Source: Erythrobacter sp. AP23
Lineage (GTDB): Bacteria; Pseudomonadota; Alphaproteobacteria; Sphingomonadales; Sphingomonadaceae
Reading direction: 5' to 3'
NCBI RefSeq assembly: GCF_001542855.1
Contig: NZ_LNBY01000001.1
Span: 744,001-808,000 of the forward strand
Length of the DNA stretch: 64,000 bases
The notes under the pieces are model-generated. The model was not told where the DNA came from. It did no database searches and was given only the letters and a program-made list of their open reading frames with translations. A program made the position numbers and the translations under genes. Below are positions 56,737 through 64,000 of this stretch, piece after piece. Position 1 is the first letter of the stretch; each line of letters begins with the position of its first letter.

Positions 56737-57855
56737 CTATTCGCCCGATTTTGGAACCGCGAGCCCGCGCCCGCGCGCGCCCGGCCGGTCCGCACCGTCC
56801 ATTTCCTCATCCCACTCCTCCGCGACCCACATGCCGTCCGCATCGCGCGTGTGCAGCACCCAGTCCTCGCCATAGCGCCACCAGTCCTCGTCCTCCGCCT
56901 CGAAGGCCGCCAGCTGGCATTCCTCGATCTCCGCCGGATCGCCGGTCAGCTCGGCGTAGGAGGGCGCATCGTCGGGCCGTTCTTCCTCCATGGCGAGCAG
57001 GCGCGAGACCGCCGGGTAATGCGGGCAAGCGCGGCACTCGGGCCAGGAGGGGTGCTCGCAGCACGGCCCCGATCCGTCGACATTGGGCATCGGCTCCCAT
57101 CCCTGCGGCCCGCGCCGCCAGTGCCGCTCGCCCCGGTCGAAGCCGTGCACCGCGCCCGGACAGTCGCAGCGCGGTTCGGCCTGCGGATGGGCCTGCGCGG
57201 CGGCGTCCGGCTCGCCAGACATGGACCGGGTGTTACACCGTCCAGGCGAAGAATTATCACCGCCCCGATCCGCCCCCACCCGATCCCCTGCGAAGGCAGG
57301 GGCCTCGGGCCGTGAAGCACGACCGCCCGAGGTCCCCGCCCCCGCCTGCCCCGGACCACGATCCGGGGCGGGGACACCTTCCACTTCCACATCGATCGCT
57401 TCGCCCTGGCGCATCCGGCGCAACAGGCCGTCGAAATCCTCCGCCAGCGCCTCGATCCGCATATCGCTGCGCATCCGGTCGAGCCGCGCGAGATGGGCGA
57501 GCAGCAGCCGGTCGGAAAAACGCTTGCGATGGCCGACGAGGTCGCCGTGATACCACACCTCCTCCTCGACGCCGTTCATCGCGTAATCCGCCAGCTTCGC
57601 CTCCGCCGCGCCGCGCGCGACCACCAGCGCCGCATCCCACGCGCGCCCGAAGGCGGCCGAATTGCGCCGCGCGCGATAGCAGGTCTGGTGCGACACCTTC
57701 ACCCGCCGCGCCGCCGCGCGTACGGAGCCGGTGGTCGCGAGCGCCTCGAGAAAGGCGATCTGCCGCTCGAGCACGAATTGCGTCTGCGGCGCGCGCGGGT
57801 CCTCGGCGAAGAGATCGGCGTGGAGGACGATGGGGTGATTGGCCATGTCGGTCAT
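56737..57855 (-). CDS. Helix-turn-helix protein with C-terminal Cys cluster, carrying palindromic repeats
   Basis: About 372 residues. Near the N-terminus 'FLEALATTGSVRAAARRVKV' then 'SHQTCYRARR' is an HTH like that of terminase-small-subunit-type proteins. The C-terminal third has Cys pairs (CDCPG, CCEHPSWPECRACPHYP) suggesting zinc binding, and ends in an acidic Trp-rich segment. Between them, 57285-57375 holds palindromic repeats read as low-complexity Pro/Gly/Ala protein. It is therefore possible that two once-separate genes were joined, with the second starting at MSGEPD (57222). AAGGTG precedes the ATG at 57855. Function unknown. Confidence 0.7.
   Translation of the reverse strand: MTDMANHPIVLHADLFAEDPRAPQTQFVLERQIAFLEALATTGSVRAAARRVKVSHQTCYRARRNSAAFGRAWDAALVVARGAAEAKLADYAMNGVEEEVWYHGDLVGHRKRFSDRLLLAHLARLDRMRSDMRIEALAEDFDGLLRRMRQGEAIDVEVEGVPAPDRGPGQAGAGTSGGRASRPEAPAFAGDRVGADRGGDNSSPGRCNTRSMSGEPDAAAQAHPQAEPRCDCPGAVHGFDRGERHWRRGPQGWEPMPNVDGSGPCCEHPSWPECRACPHYPAVSRLLAMEEERPDDAPSYAELTGDPAEIEECQLAAFEAEDEDWWRYGEDWVLHTRDADGMWVAEEWDEEMDGADRPGARGRGLAVPKSGE
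57285..57375. repeat. Two palindromic mini-elements inside the helix-turn-helix gene
   Basis: CCCCTGC-GAAG-GCAGGGG (57285-57302) and the nested palindrome with GTCCCCG/CGGGGAC outer and CCCCGGA/TCCGGGG inner arms (57332-57375). Both resemble elements found between genes at 58.0-58.2 kb and inside uvrA. Confidence 0.75.
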
Positions 57856-58278
57856 TGGGTTCACCTTGCATGTGAGGAAGGGAACCGGGCCATCTATACA
57901 GTCGTGGGCGTGTAGGACAGGATTACCGCTCCAATACGTCACCCCGTATCCGATCCGGGGGCGGGTTGCTGCGCTCACAGGTACCGGCCGAGAGTAAGCA
58001 CCGGCCCCGGATCAGGTCCGGGGCGACGGCTAAGAGGGGCGCCGCGGTTCTTTCACCCACTATCCGAATGTGGAGCCGAAGGCGGGAATGCCGCGCGGCG
58101 CCAGCGCAAAACTCGGAAACCTCCCCACCTTGCGCCACCCCGGACTTGATCCGGGGCCAGGCTGCTACGATCCCAAGTGCCTACGGCACGCTACTCCCGC
58201 CCCAGCCTTGCGACCGATCCGACCATGAAGGAAAGACATCTGGCCGTCCCACGGCGCGGCATAGGCCCCGGCGCGCGG
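57856..58278. other. Non-coding region with palindromic repeats
   Basis: About 420 bases upstream of the helix-turn-helix gene. It starts with the 50-base leader shared with the truncated paralogue (57871-57920), including TATAGAT on the coding strand, then carries the repeats at 58005-58157. No convincing frame was seen. Confidence 0.45.
58005..58157. repeat. Two copies of a CCCCGGA-N5-TCCGGGG palindrome
   Basis: CCCCGGA-TCAGG-TCCGGGG at 58005-58023 and CCCCGGA-CTTGA-TCCGGGG at 58139-58157, the same inner palindrome as at 57349-57368. They have the form of REP-like intergenic elements. Confidence 0.75.
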
Positions 58279-58380
58279 TCAGCCGCGACGGCGCATGCGG
58301 CGCGCGAGCCATTCGCCCAGCAACGCGGCGAACGCGAGCGTGCCGAGCACGGCGAGGAAAACGATAAGCCACGCGGACAT
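58279..58380 (-). CDS. Single-helix small membrane protein (33 residues)
   Basis: A short frame starting MSAWLIVFLAVLGT, with a hydrophobic helix over about residues 3-22 and a positively charged tail (RRMRRRG) that fits N-out/C-in topology. CGGAG stands eight bases before the ATG. It lies alone between the duplicated helix-turn-helix copies. The ribosome site and helix-plus-basic-tail layout support a real small protein; function unknown. Confidence 0.55.
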   Translation of the reverse strand: MSAWLIVFLAVLGTLAFAALLGEWLARRMRRRG

Positions 58381-58629
58381 GATGGCACTCCGTTGCACGA
58401 GGCGGGAGCAATGCCGAAGCTTCTCTCGGTCGCCGGAAAGCCAGGAATACGGCCGACGATGCGCGGGACCTAGCAGTTCGGGCGATCGCGCGCGTTATCA
58501 ATTGATGCAGTGCCGAGGGGTGCGGCGAGCGCGCGGACGAGACACCCGCACGCCCCTCCCCGCGAGCACCGGCACCGGGCGCCCCGATCCCCCGCAATCC
58601 CATCCCGATCCCGCGCGCAGGCGGGGGTC

Positions 58630-58851
58630 TCAGTCGGTGTAGCGCCGAGCGCGGTAGCAGGTCTGGTGCGAAACCCGCGCCCGCCGCGCCGCCCCGCGCA
58701 CGGAGCCGGTGACCGCCAGCGCCTCGAGGAAGGCCACCTGCCGCTCGGCCACGAACTGCGTCTGCGGAGCGCGGTCGTCGTCCTCCTCGACGAGGAGATC
58801 GGCGTGGAGGACGATGCGTGGGATTGCGAGAGCTTCGAGGGCCGCATGCAT
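58630..58851 (-). pseudogene. Truncated paralogue of the helix-turn-helix gene
   Basis: A 73-residue remnant. From RAPQTQFV to CYRARR it matches the 56737-57855 protein at 38 of 44 positions, covering the HTH. The frame then ends TD-stop exactly where a palindromic element (CCCGC-GCGCAG-GCGGG, 58610-58625) begins. The 50-base leader is conserved too. It may still make a small HTH protein, possibly competing with the full copy, or be a dead fragment. Confidence 0.7.
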
Positions 58852-59079
58852 CGTTTCGTCTGCGTGTGAGAAAGGGAATCGGGTTATCTATACCGCGGGG
58901 GACGTGTAGGACAGCGCCGACCGCCCTCCAGTCGCCCCGTGCGCCGCCTGTTTCGGGCAGCAAGGGAGTCGGGGTTCCGCCGGAAATTACGATCAATTAG
59001 ATATACTGTCAGGACGGTCCCCGCAGGGCTCCCTCGGAATTGCCTCTGTTCCCGGATTTGGTCTTCTGACTTGCCGTCC

Positions 59080-59616
59080 TTACAGCTTACCCAGATTTGT
59101 GCGCATTTTCTTTAACGGCGGCCCAATTCCATCATGCTCAAATGCAATAATGCGGATTGGCAGATCGGATGCATGGAGCTCTACATGTTTCTTCGCGGTC
59201 CGAAAGTTGGGCGTGCGATCGGTCAAGAACTTTGAAGTTTTATCGTCAGGGACAATTATGATGCCGGCGTCGATGTGTCCGGATGAAATCTCTGTCTTGA
59301 GGTGCAGAACATCGACCGCCAGCAAATCGCTGCGACCAGAAACCTGCACTTCCACGCCAATAGCTCCACCATTTCGATTGGATTTCCTCCAATCGATCCC
59401 ACCCACTGTCAGTTTGGTCCAATCACCGGCTGCCTCAAAACCATCATCAATCGCAATGCGCAAATCCTTCGTACCGTTAGCATGTTTCGTCTCGCGCAGG
59501 AGCAGTTCGAATTGGCTGAGAGCAGTTTCAGCCTCCGTCACTAGCGGCGCAAGTCCAAGTCTACTCACTCGCTCAGAGAAGCCGTCGTAATCTTCCACAT
59601 GGGTAATTTTTGGCAC
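59080..59616 (-). CDS. BglII/BstYI-type type II restriction endonuclease
   Basis: A 178-residue protein. 'GVEVQVSGRSDLLAVDVLHLK' (region about 87-107) and 'IDAGIIIVPDD' are characteristic of the BglII family; E89 and Q91 of EVQ together with D75 are the probable metal-binding residues. It would cut a palindromic site of the AGATCT or RGATCY kind; specificity is not provable here. The DNA is clearly more AT-rich than its neighbours. It starts three bases after the methyltransferase stop, forming a restriction-modification pair. Confidence 0.82.
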   Translation of the reverse strand: MPKITHVEDYDGFSERVSRLGLAPLVTEAETALSQFELLLRETKHANGTKDLRIAIDDGFEAAGDWTKLTVGGIDWRKSNRNGGAIGVEVQVSGRSDLLAVDVLHLKTEISSGHIDAGIIIVPDDKTSKFLTDRTPNFRTAKKHVELHASDLPIRIIAFEHDGIGPPLKKMRTNLGKL

Positions 59617-59619
59617 AGA

Positions 59620-60483
59620 TTACTCAGCAGCTATCGATTGATGAGGGTATTCGACGAAATCGTCATTCTTGTGATGCTCTACCTCTTCGGTCAGTCGTGC
59701 TAAAATTGGCGATATGTCTTCAATCTCACACCCTATCCAGCGACGCTCAAGTTTTTCACAAACAGCATATGTTGTCCCGCTTCCCCCGAATGGATCAAGA
59801 ACTAGGTCGCCCGGTAAGGTAGACATCTCTACGACCCGCTCGAGCAGCTTCGTGCTCAATGCATTTTCAGTCCGGCCAGCGGGCTTAAACTTTCTATGCC
59901 TCACTGGAGGAATGTCGGTCCAGATGTCTTTCAAATTGACGCCATTGGGATTCATCGCCTTTCGGTGCCCACCATAATCCCGAATCTCACCATCGCAGTG
60001 TCTGCACGTCTCAATGGGGGTCCTAATTTTATGAAATGTTTTTGGACGGCCTTTCGTAAAATACAAAAGAGAATAATGAGCGGGATACAATCGACCCTGA
60101 ATGGGAAGGCAGTTCTTTTGCTCGACGGCTATCCAGTGTCGAAAATCCAATCCTAACTTTGTTAAGATCATCGCAAGCTGAAAGTTCCATTTAGGCAGGT
60201 TGAAGATAAAAAAGCTCCCGCCCTTCTTAAGCGTGCGATTGCATTCTTCAATCCATTCGCGACACCAATCAAGATACCTTTCTTCACTCAGGTCGTCGCT
60301 TGACCGTGTGCCATAAAGCTTTTTCAGATTAAACGGTGGGTCGGCGAAGACAGTATCGACGGCCTCATCATCCAATCCTTTTAATACAGTCAAGCAATCC
60401 GCCTCGTAGAGCTCTCCCAAACTGCTGGTGTAGGTTGGACTAATATTTGCCACGCTTTCCTCGGGTATCACGGGAATTTTCAT
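59620..60483 (-). CDS. Beta-class site-specific DNA methyltransferase
   Basis: A 287-residue DNA methyltransferase. DPPF at 48-51 (motif IV) comes before DPFGGSG at 230-236 (motif I), the beta-class order of N4-cytosine or N6-adenine enzymes. 'CRHCDGE' may be a small metal site. GAGAGG stands eight bases before the ATG at 60483. The frame is open further upstream towards uvrA, but that portion is not methyltransferase-like. With the BglII-type nuclease it forms a modification-restriction unit inserted downstream of uvrA. Confidence 0.87.
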   Translation of the reverse strand: MKIPVIPEESVANISPTYTSSLGELYEADCLTVLKGLDDEAVDTVFADPPFNLKKLYGTRSSDDLSEERYLDWCREWIEECNRTLKKGGSFFIFNLPKWNFQLAMILTKLGLDFRHWIAVEQKNCLPIQGRLYPAHYSLLYFTKGRPKTFHKIRTPIETCRHCDGEIRDYGGHRKAMNPNGVNLKDIWTDIPPVRHRKFKPAGRTENALSTKLLERVVEMSTLPGDLVLDPFGGSGTTYAVCEKLERRWIGCEIEDISPILARLTEEVEHHKNDDFVEYPHQSIAAE

Positions 60484-60608
60484 CGCCAAATCCTCTCTCG
60501 GCGTCAATCGAGAGAACTTACATATCCGCTGAATCATCTCTCCTGAGCAAAGCTCAACCAAATCGGACCAGTCTTTTGGCAAGTTGGTTTTGGTTCTTGA
60601 GCTTAGAC

Positions 60609-63600
60609 CTACTCCGCCGCCTCCCGCTGCCGCTCCAGCATCGGCTTGAGATACTGCCCTGTGTAACTCTCCGCCACCGCAGCCACCTCCTCCGGCGTCC
60701 CCTGCGCAACAACCTCCCCGCCGCGCACGCCGCCGCCCGGCCCGAGGTCGAGGATGTGGTCGGCCGTCTTGATCACGTCGAGATTGTGCTCGATCACCAC
60801 CACGCTGTTCCCCTGGTCCACCAGCCGGTGGAGCACTTCGAGGAGCTTGCGGACGTCCTCGAAATGGAGGCCCGTGGTGGGCTCGTCGAGGATGTAGAGC
60901 GTCTGGCCGGTGCTGCGCTTGGACAGTTCCTTGGCCAGTTTCACCCGCTGCGCCTCGCCGCCCGACAGCGTGGTCGCCTGCTGGCCGACCTTGACGTAGC
61001 CCAGCCCCACCTCGTTCAGCATGTGCATCTTGTCGCGGATCGGGGGGACGGCCTTGAAGAAGCCTTCCGCATCCTCGATCGTCATGTCGAGCACGTCGGC
61101 GATCGAGAGGCCCTTGAACTTCACCTCCAGCGTTTCGCGATTGTAGCGCTTGCCGCCGCATTCCTCGCAGGTGACGTAGACGTCGGGCAGGAAGTGCATC
61201 TCGATCTTGATCAGCCCGTCACCCTGGCACGCCTCGCAGCGGCCGCCCTTGACGTTGAAGCTGAAGCGGCCGGGTTTGTAGCCGCGCGCCTGCGCTTCGG
61301 GGAGGCCGGCGAACCAGTCGCGGATTTGGGTGAAGGCGCCGGTGTAGGTCGCCGGGTTGGAGCGCGGGGTGCGGCCGATGGGCGACTGGTCGATCTCGAT
61401 CACCTTGTCGCAATATTCGAGGCCGGTGACCTTCTCGTGCGCGCCCGCGACCACGCGCGCACCGTTCAACTGGCGCGCGGCGGAGGCGTAGAGCGTGTCG
61501 ATGGTGAAGGACGACTTGCCCGAGCCGGAAACGCCGGTGATGCAGGTGAAGGTGCCGAGCGAGATGGAGGCGGTGACGTCGCGCAAATTGTTCGCCCGCG
61601 CGCCGTGGACGGTGAGCTGGTCCCCGTTGCCTGTGCGGCGCTCGCCCGGAACCGCGATTTCGCGGCGGCCGGTGAGGTAGTCTGCGGTGAGCGATTTCCT
61701 GCTCTTGAGCACCTGTTTGAGCGTGCCCTGCGCCACCACCTCGCCGCCATGCACGCCCGCACCGGGGCCGAGGTCGACCACATGGTCGGCGGCGCGGATC
61801 GCGTCCTCGTCATGCTCGACCACGATCACCGTATTGCCCAGATCGCGCAGGCGCTTGAGGGTTTCGAGCAGCCGGTCGTTGTCGCGTTGATGGAGGCCGA
61901 TGCTGGGCTCGTCGAGCACGTAGAGCACACCCGACAGGCCCGAGCCGATCTGCGATGCGAGGCGGATGCGCTGGCTCTCCCCGCCGGAGAGGGTGCCGGA
62001 GGTGCGGTCGAGGTTGAGATAATCGAGCCCGACATTGTCGAGGAAGCCCAGCCGCTCGTTGATTTCCTTGAGGATGGCCTTGGCGATCTGACCCTGCGTT
62101 TCGGTCAGCTGATCGGGCAGCGCGAGGAACCAGGCCTTCGCATCGGCGACGCTCATCTTGGTGGGGGTGGCGATGTCGGTGGCGTTGTCGCCCTGGCCGA
62201 TCTTCACCGCCAGCGCCTTCTCGTTGAGCCGCTTGCCGTGGCAGGTCTCGCACGGCTGCGCGGTCTGGAACTTCGACAGCTCCTCGCGCATCCAGGCGCT
62301 CTCGGTCTGCAGCATGCGGCGGTTGAGATTGCCGATCACGCCCTCGAACGGCTTCTTGACGGTATATTCCTTGCGCCCGTCCTTGAAGGTGAGCGGGATG
62401 GCGCGGCCCTTGGTGCCGTAGAGGATGATGTCGCGAATTTCCTTGTCGAAATCCTCCCACGGGGTCTCGAGGCTGAACTCGTATTCCTTCGCAAGGCTGG
62501 CGAGCACCTGCATGTAATAGGGCGATGGCGGGTTCGACTTCGCCCAGGGTACCACCGCCCCCTTCTTCAAGGACAGCGCCTCGTTCGGCACGACCAGCTG
62601 CGGATCGAACAGCTGCTTCTCGCCGATCCCGTCGCAGGTCGGGCAGGCCCCCTGCGGCGCGTTGAACGAGAACAGGCGCGGCTCGACCTCCTCGATGGTG
62701 AAGCCGGAGACGGGGCAGGAGAAGCGCTCGGAGAACACGATGCGGTTGGCGGGAATGCCCGCGCCCTTCATCTTGCCGCCATCTTCGGCAGGTGTCCCTG
62801 CGGAGGCAGGGACCTCATTCGGGGTCGCGCCGGAACCGCCTGAGGCCCCAGCCTTCGCTGGGGCCCGTGCCATGACCTCCGCCACCGTCCCGTCCGCCAG
62901 GTCGACAAAGGCCAGCCCATCGGCGAGCTTGAGCGCGGTTTCGAAACTATCGGCCAGCCGCGTTTCGAGGCCCTCCTTCACCGCCAGCCGGTCTACCACC
63001 ACCTCGATGTCGTGCTTGAATTTCTTGTCGAGCGCGGGCGCTTCCTCGATCGGGTACATCTCGCCATCGATCCGCACGCGGGTGAAACCGGCTTTCTGCC
63101 ATTCGGCCAGTTCCTTGCGGTATTCGCCCTTGCGCCCGCGCACCACTGGCGCGAGCAGGTAGAGCCGCGTGCCTTCGGGCAAAGCCATCACGCGGTCGAC
63201 CATGTTGGAGACGGTCTGCGCCTCGATCGGCAGGCCGGTGGCGGGCGAATAGGGCACCCCCACCCTCGCCCACAACAGACGCATATAGTCGTAGATCTCG
63301 GTCACCGTCGCCACGGTCGAGCGCGGGTTGCGGCTGGTAGTCTTCTGCTCGATCGAGATGGCGGGGCTGAGCCCGTCGATATGCTCGACATCGGGCTTTT
63401 GCATCATCTCGAGGAACTGCCGCGCATAGGCGCTCAGGCTCTCGACATAGCGCCGCTGCCCCTCGGCATAGATCGTGTCGAAGGCGAGGCTCGACTTGCC
63501 CGAGCCCGACAGGCCCGTGATCACGATCAGCGCATCGCGCGGCAGGTCGATATCGACCCCCTTGAGATTATGCTCGCGGGCGCCGCGGACGGAGATCTTG

Positions 63601-63611
63601 GTGAGAGCCAT
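60609..63611 (-). CDS. uvrA: Excinuclease ABC subunit A
   Basis: A 1000-residue nucleotide-excision-repair ATPase. Walker A sites are '[12 protein letters not shown]' near residue 33 and '[12 protein letters not shown]' in the second half. Zinc modules include CPTCDGIG and CEACQGDG...CEECGGKR. '[15 protein letters not shown]' and '[13 protein letters not shown]' are the ABC signature and Walker B. Residues about 249-275, just before the first zinc module, are a Pro/Gly/Ala-rich stretch made by two palindromic repeats inserted in frame. A LexA operator lies 12 bases before the ATG. Confidence 0.96.
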   Translation of the reverse strand: MALTKISVRGAREHNLKGVDIDLPRDALIVITGLSGSGKSSLAFDTIYAEGQRRYVESLSAYARQFLEMMQKPDVEHIDGLSPAISIEQKTTSRNPRSTVATVTEIYDYMRLLWARVGVPYSPATGLPIEAQTVSNMVDRVMALPEGTRLYLLAPVVRGRKGEYRKELAEWQKAGFTRVRIDGEMYPIEEAPALDKKFKHDIEVVVDRLAVKEGLETRLADSFETALKLADGLAFVDLADGTVAEVMARAPAKAGASGGSGATPNEVPASAGTPAEDGGKMKGAGIPANRIVFSERFSCPVSGFTIEEVEPRLFSFNAPQGACPTCDGIGEKQLFDPQLVVPNEALSLKKGAVVPWAKSNPPSPYYMQVLASLAKEYEFSLETPWEDFDKEIRDIILYGTKGRAIPLTFKDGRKEYTVKKPFEGVIGNLNRRMLQTESAWMREELSKFQTAQPCETCHGKRLNEKALAVKIGQGDNATDIATPTKMSVADAKAWFLALPDQLTETQGQIAKAILKEINERLGFLDNVGLDYLNLDRTSGTLSGGESQRIRLASQIGSGLSGVLYVLDEPSIGLHQRDNDRLLETLKRLRDLGNTVIVVEHDEDAIRAADHVVDLGPGAGVHGGEVVAQGTLKQVLKSRKSLTADYLTGRREIAVPGERRTGNGDQLTVHGARANNLRDVTASISLGTFTCITGVSGSGKSSFTIDTLYASAARQLNGARVVAGAHEKVTGLEYCDKVIEIDQSPIGRTPRSNPATYTGAFTQIRDWFAGLPEAQARGYKPGRFSFNVKGGRCEACQGDGLIKIEMHFLPDVYVTCEECGGKRYNRETLEVKFKGLSIADVLDMTIEDAEGFFKAVPPIRDKMHMLNEVGLGYVKVGQQATTLSGGEAQRVKLAKELSKRSTGQTLYILDEPTTGLHFEDVRKLLEVLHRLVDQGNSVVVIEHNLDVIKTADHILDLGPGGGVRGGEVVAQGTPEEVAAVAESYTGQYLKPMLERQREAAE
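62794..62865. repeat. Two palindromic mini-elements in frame inside uvrA
   Basis: GTCCCTGC-GGAG-GCAGGGAC (62794-62813) and GGCCCCAGC-CTTC-GCTGGGGCC (62844-62865) are perfect 8- and 9-pair stems with four-base loops. They are read as VPASAGT and PAKAGAS in UvrA. Confidence 0.85.
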
Positions 63612-63925
63612 GGGGGAGCGATGTTCCTAAATTGTTCACATAAGTCAAGACACGTTCCGCATCGGAATTTCGAACGAAGGAAGGCCGAAGACCGGGCCGA
63701 TACGGAAGGCGACAGCAGTCGCTGCGGCGCGCGACCCCAGACTTAGGAACGTATCGCGATATTGCGAGGTCTTGTCGCGCATCGGCCAGCAAGCAAAGGC
63801 GCGACAGGATCACGCACGAAGCCGGCAAACAGCGCCGTCCTATCCCCGCCACCGGAAAACGGAGCGCATAAGCGGATTCTTTAACGAATTGGCACTATGC
63901 TCCTTTTTCCAACGATGAGAGGGGG
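63612..63925. other. Intergenic region upstream of uvrA
   Basis: Holds the uvrA operator and promoter. No protein-like frame or RNA was recognised in the rest. Confidence 0.4.
63623..63637 (-). promoter_or_regulatory. LexA (SOS) operator of uvrA
   Basis: GTTC-CTAAATT-GTTC on the forward strand is an exact alphaproteobacterial SOS box, ending 26 bases and starting 12 bases from the uvrA ATG. Confidence 0.85.
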
Positions 63926-64000
63926 TTGACGCCGGGACCGGTGCGAATCGACGACAACTTTGACGGCAATATTGCTGGCGTCCTCGCACGCGCCCCGGTC
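63926..64000 (+). CDS. Possible start of an unknown gene, cut by the window edge
   Basis: A frame opens here with TTG (63926) or GTG (63941) and continues to the edge (RIDDNFDGNIAGVLARAPV). GAGAGGGGG directly precedes it. The 25 residues look protein-like, but no family can be assigned and the start is uncertain. Confidence 0.3.
   Translation, partial: MTPGPVRIDDNFDGNIAGVLARAPV

Noticed and set aside
58181..58996. 271-codon reverse frame covering the truncated paralogue
   Set aside because: It is in a different frame from the conserved HTH coding sequence; the similar-looking N-terminal part reflects the duplicated leader DNA.
60447..62843. 798-codon forward frame opposite uvrA
   Set aside because: Antisense shadow of uvrA.

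Overview
The window reads as chromosomal DNA of an alphaproteobacterium, most likely Sphingomonadales (Erythrobacteraceae-like). This rests on gene content and family resemblance: a CckA hybrid kinase, dimeric NADP isocitrate dehydrogenase, LexA operators of the alphaproteobacterial GTTC-N7-GTTC form before recA and uvrA, an EPS-type MarR regulator, and GC-rich coding DNA dense in long shadow frames. No tRNA, rRNA, CRISPR array, insertion sequence or phage block was seen.

Positions 1-17100 are a surface or exopolysaccharide locus, visibly more AT-rich than the rest. Most of it runs leftwards as a tightly overlapping operon: an EPS MarR regulator, a small possibly H-NS-like protein, glmS, wecB, wecC, a second UDP-HexNAc dehydrogenase, a methyltransferase, a GT4 glycosyltransferase, a GNAT acetyltransferase, two DegT aminotransferase homologues (one with Arg in place of the PLP lysine), a FnlA/CapE-like UDP-GlcNAc 4,6-dehydratase, a GT2 glycosyltransferase, a hexapeptide acyltransferase and the start of a flippase. 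A NusG/RfaH-like antiterminator and an initiating phosphoglycosyl transferase lie at the right-hand end. Together the genes make UDP-GlcNAc, UDP-ManNAcA, a second uronic acid and probably a 4-amino-6-deoxy sugar, then assemble and export a repeat unit.

Positions 17600-52400 are mostly housekeeping: icd, a GNAT-nitrilase fusion, a CPA2 antiporter, alaS, a UDP-glucuronate/galacturonate cassette, recA, DUF2062-cckA, smpB, dapA, a lytic transglycosylase, greB, an outer-membrane barrel, an rlmN operon, MOSC, a cytochrome b plus Tat molybdoenzyme pair, tandem cyclopropane-fatty-acid synthases and argG.

Positions 52400-53300 look non-coding. They hold a long inverted repeat with DnaA-box-like arms, then about 490 nt with four TTCG-loop hairpins and an intrinsic terminator. 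This is a strong candidate for an unrecognised structured RNA and the most interesting object in the window.

Positions 53300-64000 carry rlpA, divergent FixJ-like and LuxR-solo regulators, a CHRD protein, a duplicated helix-turn-helix gene whose second copy is cut off at a palindromic repeat, an AT-rich BglII-type restriction-modification pair, and uvrA. Palindromic mini-elements occur between genes here, inside the helix-turn-helix gene, and in frame inside uvrA.
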